Shown piece after piece: positions 51,201-64,000 of a DNA stretch of 64,000 bases. A model generated the notes under the pieces. It was given only the letters and a program-made list of their open reading frames with translations. It ran no database searches and was not told the origin of the DNA. A program made the translations under genes and the position numbers. Each line of letters begins with the position of its first letter. Positions within the stretch are counted from its first letter, which is position 1. This DNA is from Hybos culiciformis (Eukaryota; Arthropoda; Insecta; Diptera; Hybotidae), in the NCBI GenBank assembly GCA_964007475.1, contig OZ023273.1:7583234-7647233 (forward strand). The letters run 5' to 3'.

Positions 51201-51592
51201 AATAAAAAAAAAATAAAGTAATTTTCTTTAATAAGCTTAATTTTTCGTTTCATATCTTATCGCATAGTTAAAAGCAAATAATAAAAATAAATTAAAATAC
51301 ATTATTTAATAACATTAATGTATTTTCAGATCGAATGTTAAAGTATTTCATTATATTACAATTACAACATTCTAATCTCCGTGTATAAAATAAAATAAAA
51401 TAAAAATAAACAAAAAAAAGATGTAGATAAAATTTTATCAAAGAATTAAGTTTGAGATTTTCAGATTAATTCACAGCTGTTTTAATTTCTTTACTCAAAA
51501 TTCCTTATTACTCAACTTTAATGACAACTGTGGTCAGTTCGAAAAAAAAACTGCATATAAAAAAAATAGGTGGGTCTAGGTATACATATCAA
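39237..51592. other. AT-rich, no gene; Jupiter intron 1 or intergenic
   Basis: Scanned on both strands. Only short low-complexity open frames are present, and no host gene, RNA gene or transposase was recognised. Slightly GC-richer patches near 46080-46320 and 49440-49560 have no identifiable product. Simple repeats (AAT, TAA and long A or T runs) are abundant. Confidence 0.5.
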
Positions 51593-51844
51593 CTGCTGAG
51601 AAATGAAACAACGTATGACATTTATACATCATTATTTGACAATAGCACCATTCGATTCCTCGTACTCGATTTTATAAGTACAACTATTTTGCAATATTCT
51701 TAATGTTGATTAAAATGTGTTTTTTAGATGAAAAGTTTATGTTACTTGATATTTTTGCATACGTTTTTTTTTAATTTTCAAATCTTTAAATTTAAATTAC
51801 TCGAAACTATACTTTTCATTATACGTTGTTTCATTTCTGAGCAG
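51593..51844. repeat. Short inverted-repeat element
   Basis: CTGCTGAGAAATGAAACAAC at 51593 pairs with the 51821-51844 segment, which reverse-complements to CTGCTCAGAAATGAAACAAC. The ~250-bp span is non-coding. MITE-like; no target duplication established. Confidence 0.6.
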
Positions 51845-52454
51845 GCGATATAATAAATATATTACCATATAAAATATCTTTTCAGAATCACAAGATCACA
51901 GAAAAAAATATTTGGAAGCACCACCAAATGTCAAAGAACTCTTTATTTTATTTTTGTATATTATTTTCATGCACACAAGATACACATTAGAACTTTCGTT
52001 TTGATGTGGCAATAGTTTTCAGAAATTAAAAAAAAAAAAAGAAGTATAGACAAGTGCATTTCATTAATAATGTACATTGTACTGTAAAACTAAATTAATG
52101 TAAATATAATAATATATAAAAAAAAAATTAAAATAAACTGTAAAATCTTATGATTTTTTTTTTATAATAAATTTAATTACAAAAATCAAATTAAGATTGT
52201 TAACGAAAATTATATACATATTTTTTTCTTCTCTTGCCTGCCTTTCACTAAAAAAAAAAAAAAAATCTATGATACGAAAAATCTTTTTTTAAGTTTGTTA
52301 GAAAAATGAATGCTATACATTTTGTTCCGTAAAATCATTCCAGCATAAAATGAAAAACTGCAAAAATAGGCAATAGTATGTATGCGCAAATAATTCGAAA
52401 AAAAAATTTAATGAAAAAAAAAAAACATTTACTAAAAGACTTATGTACAATATA

Positions 52455-53404
52455 CAGGGTGACCAGAATCAACTGTCGGGTTAAAAAATGGCTACAAAAA
52501 CTTTAATTTTACGTCAATTATCAGGAAATTTTATTTATAAGATCCTTATAATATATCGAACAAAATTTAATGTTTCGATTCAATTCTTTCGCCTTACATT
52601 TTAAAAATTTCCTTTAAACGTTTTGGAAAAATTTTGCACGCGGCACGCACGACTTTCATAGGAATTCCATCCCAAATCTTTACCAAATGAGCTTTGAATT
52701 GCTCCAAACTTATTTTTTTGACATTCTTAACTTTACTGAGCATATATCCCCATATGCAGAATTCAACTGGATTGAGGTCCGGTGAAGATGCAGGCCACTC
52801 TTTAGATGTTACAAAATCTGGCAAATTTTTACAAAATTACAAAATCTGGCAAATTGGGTTCGTTTGCCTTTATGAGCTGGCGCAGAATCTTGTTGAAAAC
52901 AAAAATAGTCTTAGCCAAACATATTCTTAGCCTGAAGAAGAAAATTTGTCTCTAGAATATTAGTGACGATCAATTTTAACGTTTTTATCAACAAATTACA
53001 ATGGGAATTCCCCTCTGGCGCAAATGGCTCCCAGACCACCACACGAGACACATTCTGAAATCCTTAAACGCCTAATTTGTTGATTGGGACGTCAGAAAGT
53101 GAAATTCCCAAACACGATCATTTTGCTGATTATAAGAATCTTGCAACAGAAGCATTTTCTCATCCGAAAAAATTATTTCGCCTTCTGCGTGCCAGTCAAA
53201 CAAAAATTTACTTTTTATGTTGTACTTAAAAATTAGCTCTCGTTTGGATTCCATGTTTAATTTTAAATACAAGAATCTTTTTTTAATGAGAACTTAATAA
53301 GAATTAAGTTTACAAAAAGTGGAGGCAACAAAAATTTTTTTTCGCCCACTTAGACATCATATTTAAATTTTGAAACTTGCCGACAGTTGATTGTGGTCAC
53401 ACTG
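52455..53404 (-). mobile_element. Decayed mariner/Tc1-type element
   Basis: Flanked by TA (52453-52454 and 53405-53406). Ends: CAGGGTGACCAGAATCAACT on the left, and the right end reverse-complements to CAGTGTGACCACAATCAACT. On the minus strand, transposase pieces survive in different frames. IIFSDEK...NQQNDRVW is around the second catalytic Asp (53072-53272), then AICARGEFP and INKNVKID, then SSPDLNPVEFCIWG with KIWDGIP and FPKRLKEI (52594-52824). Frames are broken between pieces and the N-terminal DNA-binding part is missing; the length is 950 bp against about 1.3 kb for intact members. Confidence 0.9.
52594..53272 (-). pseudogene. mariner/Tc1 transposase, broken
   Basis: Two open pieces, 53272-53072 and 52824-52594, carry the second and third catalytic regions (FSDEK; SPDLNPVEF with Glu in third position). 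They are in separate frames with stops between, so there is no functional protein. Confidence 0.85.
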
Positions 53405-53406
53405 TA

Positions 53407-56400
53407 CATAATAGTGTCTAATAAAAATAGATAACATGATGAGAAGGCAAATTTTACATTTATTAAAAAAAAATCTGTCAAATTAAGCGAACATAATAAT
53501 TTTAATATTATGAACCATTTTATTTTCCTCACTGAAATTAAAAGCATACTTTAGGTTTTTAAAATCAACAATGATTTGCATTTACTTGTATGTAGAAACA
53601 AAATTATTTTAACAATTAAATTTTCCTTACCAGGTTCTTTAAAATTTTTTTAATATATTTTTAATGTAGTGCAGTGCCTTAACAATTCCATTTTAAGAGT
53701 CTCGCGTTAATTCAGAATTTTTGCTAATTAAAAACTTAAAAACTCACTTATTTTATTTCTATTTTTATTCTAAAAGAAATTTATGACAAAGTTTTTTCAT
53801 TTTTTTTTAGAAGTCGAAGAAACAATAATAATTTTTAAGATATAAATCTGTTGAAATTTACGAGTTCTTTAGTTAAATTCAGTATGTATTATCCTTTGAA
53901 CAAAATTTGACTTCTTTTCATTTGTAATTCTATAAGAAACTATAATCATCTTCAAGAAATTTCTGTACGTATTCAAAGCACTACTTAACTATTACCATTC
54001 GTCGTTTGTAAAATTTTAAGCATCTCTTTGAATGATTTCAACTTCTTTTTCTAACAGAATTTATTTATACAAAAGGTGATTATTTCTCTACTTCTGCTTA
54101 AATATATTTAAAAGAAAAAAATAATAATAATAATAAAATTGCATTTGTTGCGGTATCAGATAATCGCATGAGTAAAAAATTCATAAAAAAAAAAAAGTAT
54201 TAGACTGATAATCTGGACCATTCAATCTCGTCACAGATTCTTAAGCATAACAATTAAATTATGTACATAAATGTTTCTTAATGCACACATCTTGTGCGAA
54301 ATGTGTACGCGCGGAAACTTTAGAAAGGAAAATTTTTATTTTATTTTTGGGTAAAGTCATAAATTTTAAGAAAGCATAAAAAATATTTTTTACTTTTAAA
54401 TTTCAAATTATCAACATTAGTTTTCTTAAATAGGTACATACCACAAAAAAAAAAAAAAAAAATAGAAAACTAAGAAATTATTGAAAGAAAATAATACAAA
54501 TTATCAATGCTATTTTAATGATAGTTATTTTGTTTTGTTAGTTAATTTTTGAATTGCTGTGCAATTAATGATTAATGTTTATTTTAACCATATTGTAAGT
54601 TAAGTTGTTTAGAGAGCATACTTGCCTCTAGAAAACTCGGGAATGAATATTAAAAATAAAATTTTAGATTAAGAATATTTATTACTTAAGGTTTAAGTTA
54701 AAATCTTTCCAGATGCTCAAAACATGCTAAATTAATTTTATCAATGAATGAATGAATAAATAAGATAGTGTTTGTACTTTTTATTGATTGACATAAAAAC
54801 AAGTATGATTTTGTTGCTCATGAAACCATGTAATTAAAAACTTAAGCGTCACAATATTTAAAAAAAAAAGAAAAGAAAAATCATTAATAAATTATTAAAA
54901 GAAAAAGTCATGATTTCAAAAAAAAAAAAAGAAGACCATTCCTATTAAATTATAAAAATATAATGTATGAAAACGAGAAATTTAAATCAATTTATTTGTT
55001 TACTGAGTTTGACGACTGAAAAATCTAGGGGTTTGAACGACGGTTTGAAATTTAATTAGTAGAAATAGTTTTTAAAATGAAATCCTTCAGTTTTTTTTTT
55101 TTATAAACAGAGTTTTATGACTTTGGGGTTAATCATCACGGAAGTAAATAAATTGTGGTAAGTAGGGAGAAATGTCAAGAATATTATTATTCTCTTTATT
55201 TCCATAAGTATTATTTTAAACACTATAATTTCGTTTTCCTTTCAAATTCTATATAATTTTTTATAAAAAAAAAAAAATGATTCAAAAGTGTTAAATTTCT
55301 TTAAAATCTACATAATTTTGCTTAATTACAAGTGAATTCCCAGTGATTTTACAAAGAAATTAGCCAAACATAAAGCATTTGTTCAGTTTGTAATTCAAAC
55401 TGATGAATTTAATAAATGGTTTCAAGTTTTTTACTACACACATTTTTTGTTGTCTTGTTGTAAGTCTTCATGACTTAATTTAGATTAATTAATAAAGTAC
55501 AAAAAAAAAAAAGAGGAAAAGAAACATTGAAAAAAAAAATATGTAAATAAAATTAAAAACATCATATTCATATTAAATGAAATTAAAGTGATTGTGTTTT
55601 GCGAAATAGTTGCTGTTTGCCTTAATTTGCAGTCTTATTTAGAACGTCGTCCGTCTTAAGGTGTGGAATTAGTTGTAAAAATTTGAAATCGGATTTTGCG
55701 GATCCAAAAATAAAACGGTTTTTGATGAATTCAAGATAACCATTTTTGGTATAAAAAAGCAATAAAATTTATTAGGGTAAATGTCAAAACAATTTTGAAT
55801 TTTCTATTTGAAGCTCCTCCCTTCTATCTAGCACAATTTATATTTTTTAACAATTTTTGTTTTCAAATCATGATTCAAAACCAAAAAAAATGTTCTTGGA
55901 CGTAAGTTGCGTAATCACAATAAACATGCAAATTAATACGTCTTGATGTAAATGTATAATAATTAATTTAATAAAAAGAAATTATGAATAAATATGTATG
56001 TTATGTATATGTACATTTATATAAAATTTAATTAATAAAATATACAAGTATGAAGATTTGAGAGATTTTAATTTTTTGATTAAATCTTTTTTGTTGAAAA
56101 TTAATTTAAAAATTTTATTGAAACATGTTGACCTCTTCAAAGGTTAATAATAATAAATTCCTACAAAAAAAAAAAAACAAATTTATGAAAATAATTAATG
56201 TTCAAAAAAAAAAAAGTTATCAAAACTTCCTTACAGGTCAATCAACGTAGTGTTGTTTTTTAGATATAGTTGGGATTCTCATTACACAACTCTTGCGTAT
56301 TCGAAAAGATTAATTCCGTCATTAAAAATTTTATAATGAAATTTCTCATTTGATTGATCAGTATTGTTTTTTTTTTTTTAAGTATAATGTACTTATCAAT

Positions 56401-58324
56401 ATTATTTTATCTTAAAAATGAAAATAAGTATTTATAATCAATTTTTATTACCATCTTCGAATTTAAAAATTTGTAAATTAATTTCCCATATTTGAGTGCA
56501 TTATGTTCATCATAGTTGTATTTATTATTCGAATAAAATAAGAGATATGTAAAGTTACAATATTAAATAGACATTTTTTTATTTCTTCAGTATTTATTGT
56601 CATAAAACTGAATAAATCGTTAATACGTTCAGTACGTAATAGTTCAATAGATAAAACAACAAGTGACTACTTTATTGTCATCATTAGTAATTTATTTTTT
56701 GAATTTAATAGAATTTATATACATACTAAAGCTAAAACAGAATTTAACCAAAATCTGGATGTAATGAATGGTTTTAGAGATCTGTGCAAAATTTTTTTGC
56801 TACTGTTTACTTGTTGATTCTACCCGAATTGATTGTAGTTGGTTAATTGAATGAAATTATCAATATTTTTTAACTTAATTCTCTCTTATTTTTTAAATGA
56901 TTCTCAATTAAAAAAAAATAAAGAATAAAAGCATAAATATAAAATAATAATTACTTTTTTAATGGAATTTATATTGAAAATCAATAGTAGTACCCTTTAT
57001 TGAATTTCATTAAATTTACAATTTTAATTGCCTTAGAATTTTCTTCTATTTTTTTGTAATGTAATTATTTAGAAAGTTTCCCAAATGTTGGAGAAAAAAA
57101 ATGTTTTTATTTATAATTGATCAAAATTTGGGTTAATTATGTTTTTGCCACATTTTTAAAAAAATAAACTACTAATTTATGATTTATTACAATTAAATGA
57201 GTCAAATTAGAAGAAATATATAAAAAAAATCACGATTTTTGGAAATTGTATATCGAGAAGTTTCATAAATTATATATAAAATATAACAATTTGAAATTTC
57301 CATGAATTTTTTGGTCGACTATTTTTATTGTAGCAGAAATCATATATATTTATATATTTATTTATATTACCTTACATTTCTGTTTTTTATTGTTTCTAGA
57401 ATTGACACAAGTCAAATATTCTTTTAGGTCTTAAAGATTTTATTTTTTTTTTTAATTCTTCAGTGTTAACATAATCATAATAAACGTTTGGCCTGACAGG
57501 CTTGTTTTTAAAAACTTCTATAAATATTTTTCTGTACATGTACTTTACCGACTGCTCTGTTAAAAACATATATTTTCATGTGAATTTCTTACCTGAAATG
57601 CAAAAAAAAAAATTCATGAATTAGAAAATATATTGATGAGATGTGAAAAATTATAAAAATATTTGGTTAATTGGCAGGCTCAATATTAAAAAAAACAAAA
57701 AAAACTTTAAGTAACTTTAAAAATGATTTTTTTTCTTTCTTTCTTTATCCAATCGTTAAACATTTTTTATAATCAATAAAAATTTCATGATAGAACATTG
57801 ATCAATTTTTGATGGCTAATAATAGTCTATTTTATTTTGGAAAGTAAATATAACTATAAAAAAAATTGCTTCCCTTCTCTCTATGTGAAAGTTTTTTTTT
57901 ATATTTTAATTGTAGTGTTTTTTTTTTTTTACAATAAAAAAGAGAAGAAACAAAATCTGAAAAAGAATAAAAATTCGAATTTATAAGCATCAGAAAATTT
58001 TTAAAATATGTACATCACATATAAAAAATAAAAAAAAAAAACAAATTGCCATAAAAATACTTCGAAGATGGTCGACGAAAGTAATTAAAAATGTGGTTTT
58101 CAACATTTTGATGAATTTATTTAACACAATATATGTATGTTTTTTCTTTTTTGGTTTTAAAATATAAAAAATTAAGATTTGTTACAAAATTAATATTGCA
58201 ATTGTAATAAACAAAAAATAATAAATAATCAAACTTAAGTATAGTAAGTAGTAAAAATTATTGTGTTTTAGGGAAAATTGATGCTTCATGTGAAAGCACA
58301 AGAGCTGTCATGGGACACCCGATT
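53407..58324. other. AT-rich, no gene; Jupiter intron 1 or intergenic
   Basis: Nothing coding was recognised. The one structured signal is the zero-length splice motif on the minus strand at 57592/57593, listed separately. Confidence 0.5.
57575..57612 (-). promoter_or_regulatory. Candidate recursive (zero-length) splice site for Jupiter
   Basis: Minus strand: a T10 tract, GCATTTCAG, then directly GTAAGAAATT. The junction lies between 57593 and 57592. A pyrimidine tract with CAG abutting GTAAG is the ratchet-site pattern known from long Drosophila introns. The orientation matches Jupiter, whose first intron would span this point. No transcript data are available. Confidence 0.45.
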
Positions 58325-58947
58325 GGAACGTAGTTCCTTAGCGTATATATTAGTAATTTTCATTTTCGATCAATTCAAAATTTTATCGATTTAAAAAAAA
58401 AAATTAAAAAAATCAACAGGTTATCCATATAATATGAGCCCTGCATTTATAAGTACCTCAAACCATTTTTTTTTTCGTTTTGTTCTACATTTTCCCAGTG
58501 TGACTTAGTGTGACTTGAGTGGATGGTTATAAACTTCATTTTAATATTGAATTATATAAATTATAATGTACCGAATAGAGCCCTGATGGGGAAATATTAT
58601 ACTGACAAAATTATACAAGATTTTTATTTACATTGAAATTAGTATGAAAATCTAAATTTTGTTTGAACTATAAAATATTAATTAAGTAATTAATAACAAA
58701 AATTAATATTTTATAAAATCAAATAAAAGTTTATCAATTTTCATACAAATTTCAACAAAAAATTATTACTATTTGCTGCGAGAGGGACTGTTCAAGTCAA
58801 TTTTAAATGCGACGGCGTCGTACTCATTATTTATTTTTATTTTTTTTAACATGTTTTTTTTTGTTTTAACATATGTTTACCGACACTTTAATTTCGAAAT
58901 TTCTAGCAAATTTTACCACAAGAGCGTCTGATAAGAAACTACGTTCC
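58325..58947. repeat. Inverted-end element, ~620 bp
   Basis: GGAACGTAGTTCCTTA at 58325 and the right end 58932-58947, which reverse-complements to GGAACGTAGTTTCTTA. Outside and inside the ends CACAAGAGC recurs (about 58301 and 58916). The interior has CGACGGCGTCG, a short palindrome. No transposase and no matching target duplication. Confidence 0.6.
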
Positions 58948-61900
58948 AAAAAAGGCATTCTTTTAAGCAAAAATTTACAAAACTCAGATAGAAAATTTTT
59001 TAACTTTTATATTATTAACATAATATAAATTTCCTGTAAATATTTTAGTACTACAAAAAGAAAACATTTTTGTCATTATTATGCTCTGCTTTCGGTTTAC
59101 TTTTGGTTCGTTATTGCTATAGTAATTGATTATACTTGTTAACATTGTTGTTATATATACATAGTATATCCGTGAACAGCTCATGAATGCCATTAATTTC
59201 TATTCAATGAAAATAGAAAACCAATTTTAATAAATAGATTTTTAAAATTTTCCAACTTTTCATTAACAATATTTTTATTTTTTTTACTTTAAATCACTTT
59301 CCCATATTTCCGATTCTTTATTTAAAATAAATAAACTCATCAATGTTAATAAACAACTATTCGATTCGTATCAATGAACCTTTAATGGCTAATATTTCAA
59401 AAATTAAAATATATAAATGTGAATACTATATGTAATTTTCACTGTACAGTAATTCTTTTTTTTTTTACAATTTGGAAAAATAAAAAGAGTGCAATTCAAA
59501 AATAACAATATTTATGTTTTTACCGGAAGCTATTTAAAAGAAATAATAGTCTGACTTTACCCAAAAAAAAAAAAACAAAAAACATAACAAAAAATAAAAA
59601 TAAATATGTTTCTCTAACATACATTGGTAATATCTAATTTTAAAAATTTAGAAATTGCCAATAAATATTGAAAAATAAATAAATTTATAATAAAAAAATA
59701 AAAAAAAAAAAAAGCAGAAAAGTACCTACTATTGTTTATCTTTACTTAACTCTATTTTTGCGCCCGTCAAAGAGTTCAAAGCTTAATAACTTACCATTAT
59801 AGATTTAAATCATGGTATTAATAAAAAAAAAGGAAAAAGAAGAAAGAAAAAGATTTAAAACAACTAAAAATTATTTTAAAAGGTTACTTCTTAAACCCCA
59901 AATATGAAAAATGAAATAATTAAGGCTTTTTAATGTGACTTTGACTTGACACAACTTAGGTACCTAGAAGCACTACAAGTTTTCTTGAAATTATATTCAA
60001 TTATACCGTAAAAGTATAAGAATTCATTTTGTTGAATTATAAATAATCGTGTCCAAGAAAATTTTTTTGATTATATTTAAATTGCAGTAAGTGGATTTCA
60101 AAGCTAAGTATGAATCTAACAAATATTAGTCTAAGTAGTACTACAAATAACAAATTTTTGTCCAAAGTAACAACAAAAATTTTTAGTTAATGTGATTGGG
60201 ATATAAAACAAGATAATCATTATAAAATAAAATAGAGAAAAAATATATTCTCTGTAAATACATATATTAAAACAATTTTTTATTTTATTTCGATGAAAAT
60301 GATTTTATGATGATGGCACACCTGATTTTCCACACTTGATTTGTTATACGAAATCCAAATTGCCAATCTAAATTTTTGTTAAAAATTTCTTTAATTTTTT
60401 TTTATATCTTTATTATTATTTATAACATTTCCCTCGATATTTCTATTTAAAAAAAAAAAAAAAATCACATTGTTAAAACATTTTTTAATTCGCCATGATA
60501 TATTATCAAAGAAGTATTTATTTTATGAACTTTCCTCAATTTTAAATTATCAATGGCTTCACAATTAAAAAACAAAAAAAAAAAAAATATGAGGAGTCAT
60601 TTAATGTACTGTAATTTAAAAATTTTTTTTTTTAAATAAATCATATAAAATAACAACATCAGCTACAATTTCCGTTTTATATTAACCAAAAATATTTAAA
60701 GTTCATTACTGCTGCTTTTTTTTTTCGGGTTAATCTTAAATTGAGGCATATATTATTATATAATAATAAGAAAAAAAAATAGTTATGAAAATTAAGTTTA
60801 AAAAGATCACGATCTATTTTTCGTGAGCTTTTTTGTTTTAAGAAACATTAGTGCTATACATACCGCAGATATCAGGTTTTTCTTTGTAAATATAATGAGA
60901 TGAATCTGTTGGGGTCAATAATGTAATAATAATAAAAATAATTGAATTTATAAGAACGAAGCTAGTAATATAAAGATTGAGATAATAATATGTTTTAGGG
61001 ATAAGAAAATCAATTTATACAATATTATATTTATTTATAATAATTATATCTAAACATTTTTCCTAAAAATCTTCTTCGACAATATTTTGTGAAAACTAAA
61101 ATTTATAAATTAACAATTAAATATTTAACTATAAAATAAGGTGAATAACAAAACTGTCTCAACATATTTGAAAAATAAAGGTTAGAGAATAATAATATGG
61201 CTAGAATTTATATATAAAATTATTTCCCGGTGAAATTTTCATTTCTTTTTTTATTATCGTACTTAATTTACCATTTTATTTAAATACTGGAAATTGTTCC
61301 TTTCATGTTATATGAACTGGATCGAATGTTTAAAAAATTTAACTTATTTACAATTTAATTAAAAAATTTTATGAAACTTATCTGCGACATATAGATAAAG
61401 CGTATATATATAAATTAAACCAATTTTAAAATTTATCAAATCTATTTTTTTAAATTTAATTATATATCATATATATTATAAAATCGATAAAAAAAAAACA
61501 TTTTTGTTCATTTAATTAGAAATTTTTAAGTGTATTACAGTAGCATTAATATAATTTATTAGTAAGTATGAGAAAAATATGTTACATTTTAATGTTCAAG
61601 CATAGTTTTATTATCGCAATAAAATTAATTTAATGAAGTTAAAAAAAAAAAAATAGTGAAAAAGTAAAAGTTTTTTTTTTTATTGTAAATAATGTGTATT
61701 AACAAAACAGTTACATACTTTCAAAAAGCCGACAATTTGACTTTTGATTCATAAAAAAAAAATTAATTTAAAATATTAAGTAGTTTATAGAAATTATTAC
61801 ACAGAAAAAGGTTAAAAATTTCGAAGTATATTTAATTTCATGATAATTTCAACATTTATATTATATAAAATTCCCTGTCAAGAAATCATATCAATCATTA

Positions 61901-64000
61901 TATTCACCGTAAAGTAATGGTGAAGTTTTTAGATTTCATTTTCATAACTTAAAAGTTAACTGAATTTAATAAAGTTTAAAGGTTTATTATCTTCTTCATT
62001 TTTATGATAAGTATTCTGAATTTGATGAAAAATAATAAGTTTTGAAAAAATAACTGCTTAAAATATTATTTAGATATACATAATATGTAATTGCAGTTTT
62101 CTTATTTAATTTTCTTTTGAACTTGCATACATTTTTATGCACATACATATTATGTAATGTGTCTAATATGTAATAAAATAAAATATGGACATTTTATACA
62201 TATAATAACATAAGTACATAATCATAAAATAAATTAGGAACACTATGATATTGTATATTTTTTCTATTTAAAATTTTAAATAATTTAATAAAAATAAACA
62301 AATCCGTTCTTAGTCTTAATCTAAAAAAAAAAAAAATATTTTTTTTTTTTTTTAAATAATATTAGAAAAATTTCCTTTCAAACTCTTTGTTTATTCCAAT
62401 TTCAAAAAGAAATTTAACCCCTTATATGCAATTTACATAGCAAAAAAAATATATGTATATACACAATGTGAATGTACAATGCAGTTTCATAATATAATTG
62501 ATTTTTTATCGTTCATTAACTTTTTCATTCTTAATGAGGAAACAATAAAGAAAGTATTAAATTTGTTGTAATAATAATGTTTAAAAATTAGGTTGATTTC
62601 CCTCTTTAACCTAAAAATAAATTTGCTTTAAAAGAAGATTATTATTAATGAGTTCTTATGTATCTTACATATAATTATGTATTATCATTATTATGAAACA
62701 CTGTTATTATATACGTAATTTAAGTGAGTAAAATTGTTCAAATGTAAATCTATTTTCGAACAAATGTGTATATATTATAACTCCTCCATCAACCTGACAA
62801 GATCGATTAACAACAATAATTATTTTTGCAATTACATATAAAAAATATTGACGTTTATTTTATTAACTTACAATTTTTTTAATACAAAAAAAAAATAAGT
62901 TTTTGCTGAAACCATTAGAAAAATTAAGAGCGATAAGACCTTCATAATCTTATATGGTCATATTATATATTTTTCCATTATGTATAATTAACACAATTTC
63001 CCAAAATAATATATGTTTTAAAAAAAAAAACAAAGAAAAATTATAATTTCCTTAATTACATTTGACAGAAAGTCATTCACTTTTTCGTGCATGAAAATAT
63101 TTTCGAATTTCCTGGAAGACATATTAAAAAAAAAAAAAAAACATTTATTTACAAGGAATAAGACAAAAGTAAATAAACTGCACCCACCACATCGGTATGC
63201 CAGTAGTTAAAATATTGCATACTACAATTATGGCGCACAGTTATCGAGAAAGAATACAAAGTATCCACAAAATAATTTTTGTTGAAATAAAATAAAAAAA
63301 AGGAGTTTAATATATAGATACATTTAGCAAAAAACAAAAAAACAAAAAAAAAGGAATATTGTACATAATGTAAAAAGGGCATTAGCCGATATACTTGGTG
63401 CCAAGTATTTTATTATTTTTATTTTTATTCATTTTTAACTAAAAATTCCCTTTAGTTTCCCATATGAGTGTACATTTATAATAAAATTTTACTAGTCATT
63501 GTGAACTTCATTTAACCTCTATAGATGAAATATAAATCATTCTTGAAAACATTTCTAATGTCTGACTATTTTGAAATGTGATATAATTAAGTTTTTATTC
63601 TTTTATTTTAATAATTCTTTACTTCATCTATAATTAAAGTTTAGATAAAGCAAATCTTGACAAAAGCACCAAAAATTTTAATATTTAATGATTTTAAAGT
63701 TTGTATTATAATTTTTTCATAAATCACCAAATTTTTCAAATTTCCTTAAAAGCCCTAATAAAGTTTCCATTTTTTTTTTAAATTACAATATAAACTTTGC
63801 ACTGTTATACATACATAAAACATAACAATATTATAAAATTTTAAAAACAACTTCTATGCAGATTATTTTTCCGTATACATAAGCTTTGCCGATTATTTCG
63901 CTATTTATGTACATTGTACATACAATATGTATAATTTTATTCATTATTTGGGACAAAAAAAAACCTCAACAAGGATTTCTTCCATTCATATTTTTATTTT
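58948..64000. other. AT-rich, no gene to window end
   Basis: No coding, RNA or structured mobile element recognised on either strand; only short low-complexity open frames and simple repeats. The missing first Jupiter exon was looked for here and not found. Confidence 0.5.

Overview
The window is insect nuclear DNA: very AT-rich, intron-bearing, and full of homopolymer runs and short DNA transposons. Three things point to a winged insect, probably holometabolous and tentatively Diptera. (1) A Su(var)3-9 methyltransferase exon sits ahead of the downstream eIF2-gamma exons on the same strand, which is the known insect Su(var)3-9/eIF2-gamma fused locus. (2) There is a ZAD-C2H2 zinc-finger gene. 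(3) There is a Jupiter/HN1-type microtubule-associated protein whose C-terminus is almost identical to my recollection of the Drosophila protein. I cannot name the species.

Layout. 1-7.4 kb: an inverted repeat at the left edge, the Su(var)3-9-specific exon (1572-3235), a palindrome array (3.8-4.3 kb), then three eIF2-gamma exons (5654-7387). The shared 5' exons lie left of the window. 7.4-12.9 kb: a transposon nest. It holds a hAT-like element with an exact 8-bp target duplication, a 1.7-kb element with 9-bp duplications (internally tandem-duplicated and carrying a tRNA-like pol III promoter head), two copies of a short TIR element, and a PIF/Harbinger-like element with another inverted repeat nested in it. 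12.9-14.4 kb: pontin (RuvB-like 1), two exons. 15.3-18.3 kb: a nine-exon ZAD plus eight-finger C2H2 gene that includes a 24-nt micro-exon. 20.1-31.4 kb, minus strand: four coding exons of Jupiter, convergent with the zinc-finger gene. Its first coding exon was not found, so 31.4-64 kb is either its long first intron or intergenic. That half has no recognisable host gene but carries two hAT-type elements (one with a transposase C-terminal remnant), a decayed mariner/Tc1-type element, a near-perfect ~105-bp-arm hairpin, several inverted repeats, and candidate zero-length (recursive) splice sites on the Jupiter strand.

Functionally these are housekeeping and chromatin genes: a heterochromatin H3K9 methyltransferase, a translation initiation GTPase, an AAA+ chromatin-remodelling ATPase, a putative DNA-binding protein and a microtubule-associated protein. 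They are linked by position; only Su(var)3-9 and eIF2-gamma are joined mechanistically, by alternative splicing. All exon limits come from reading splice sites and reading-frame phase by eye. No alignment or database search was run.
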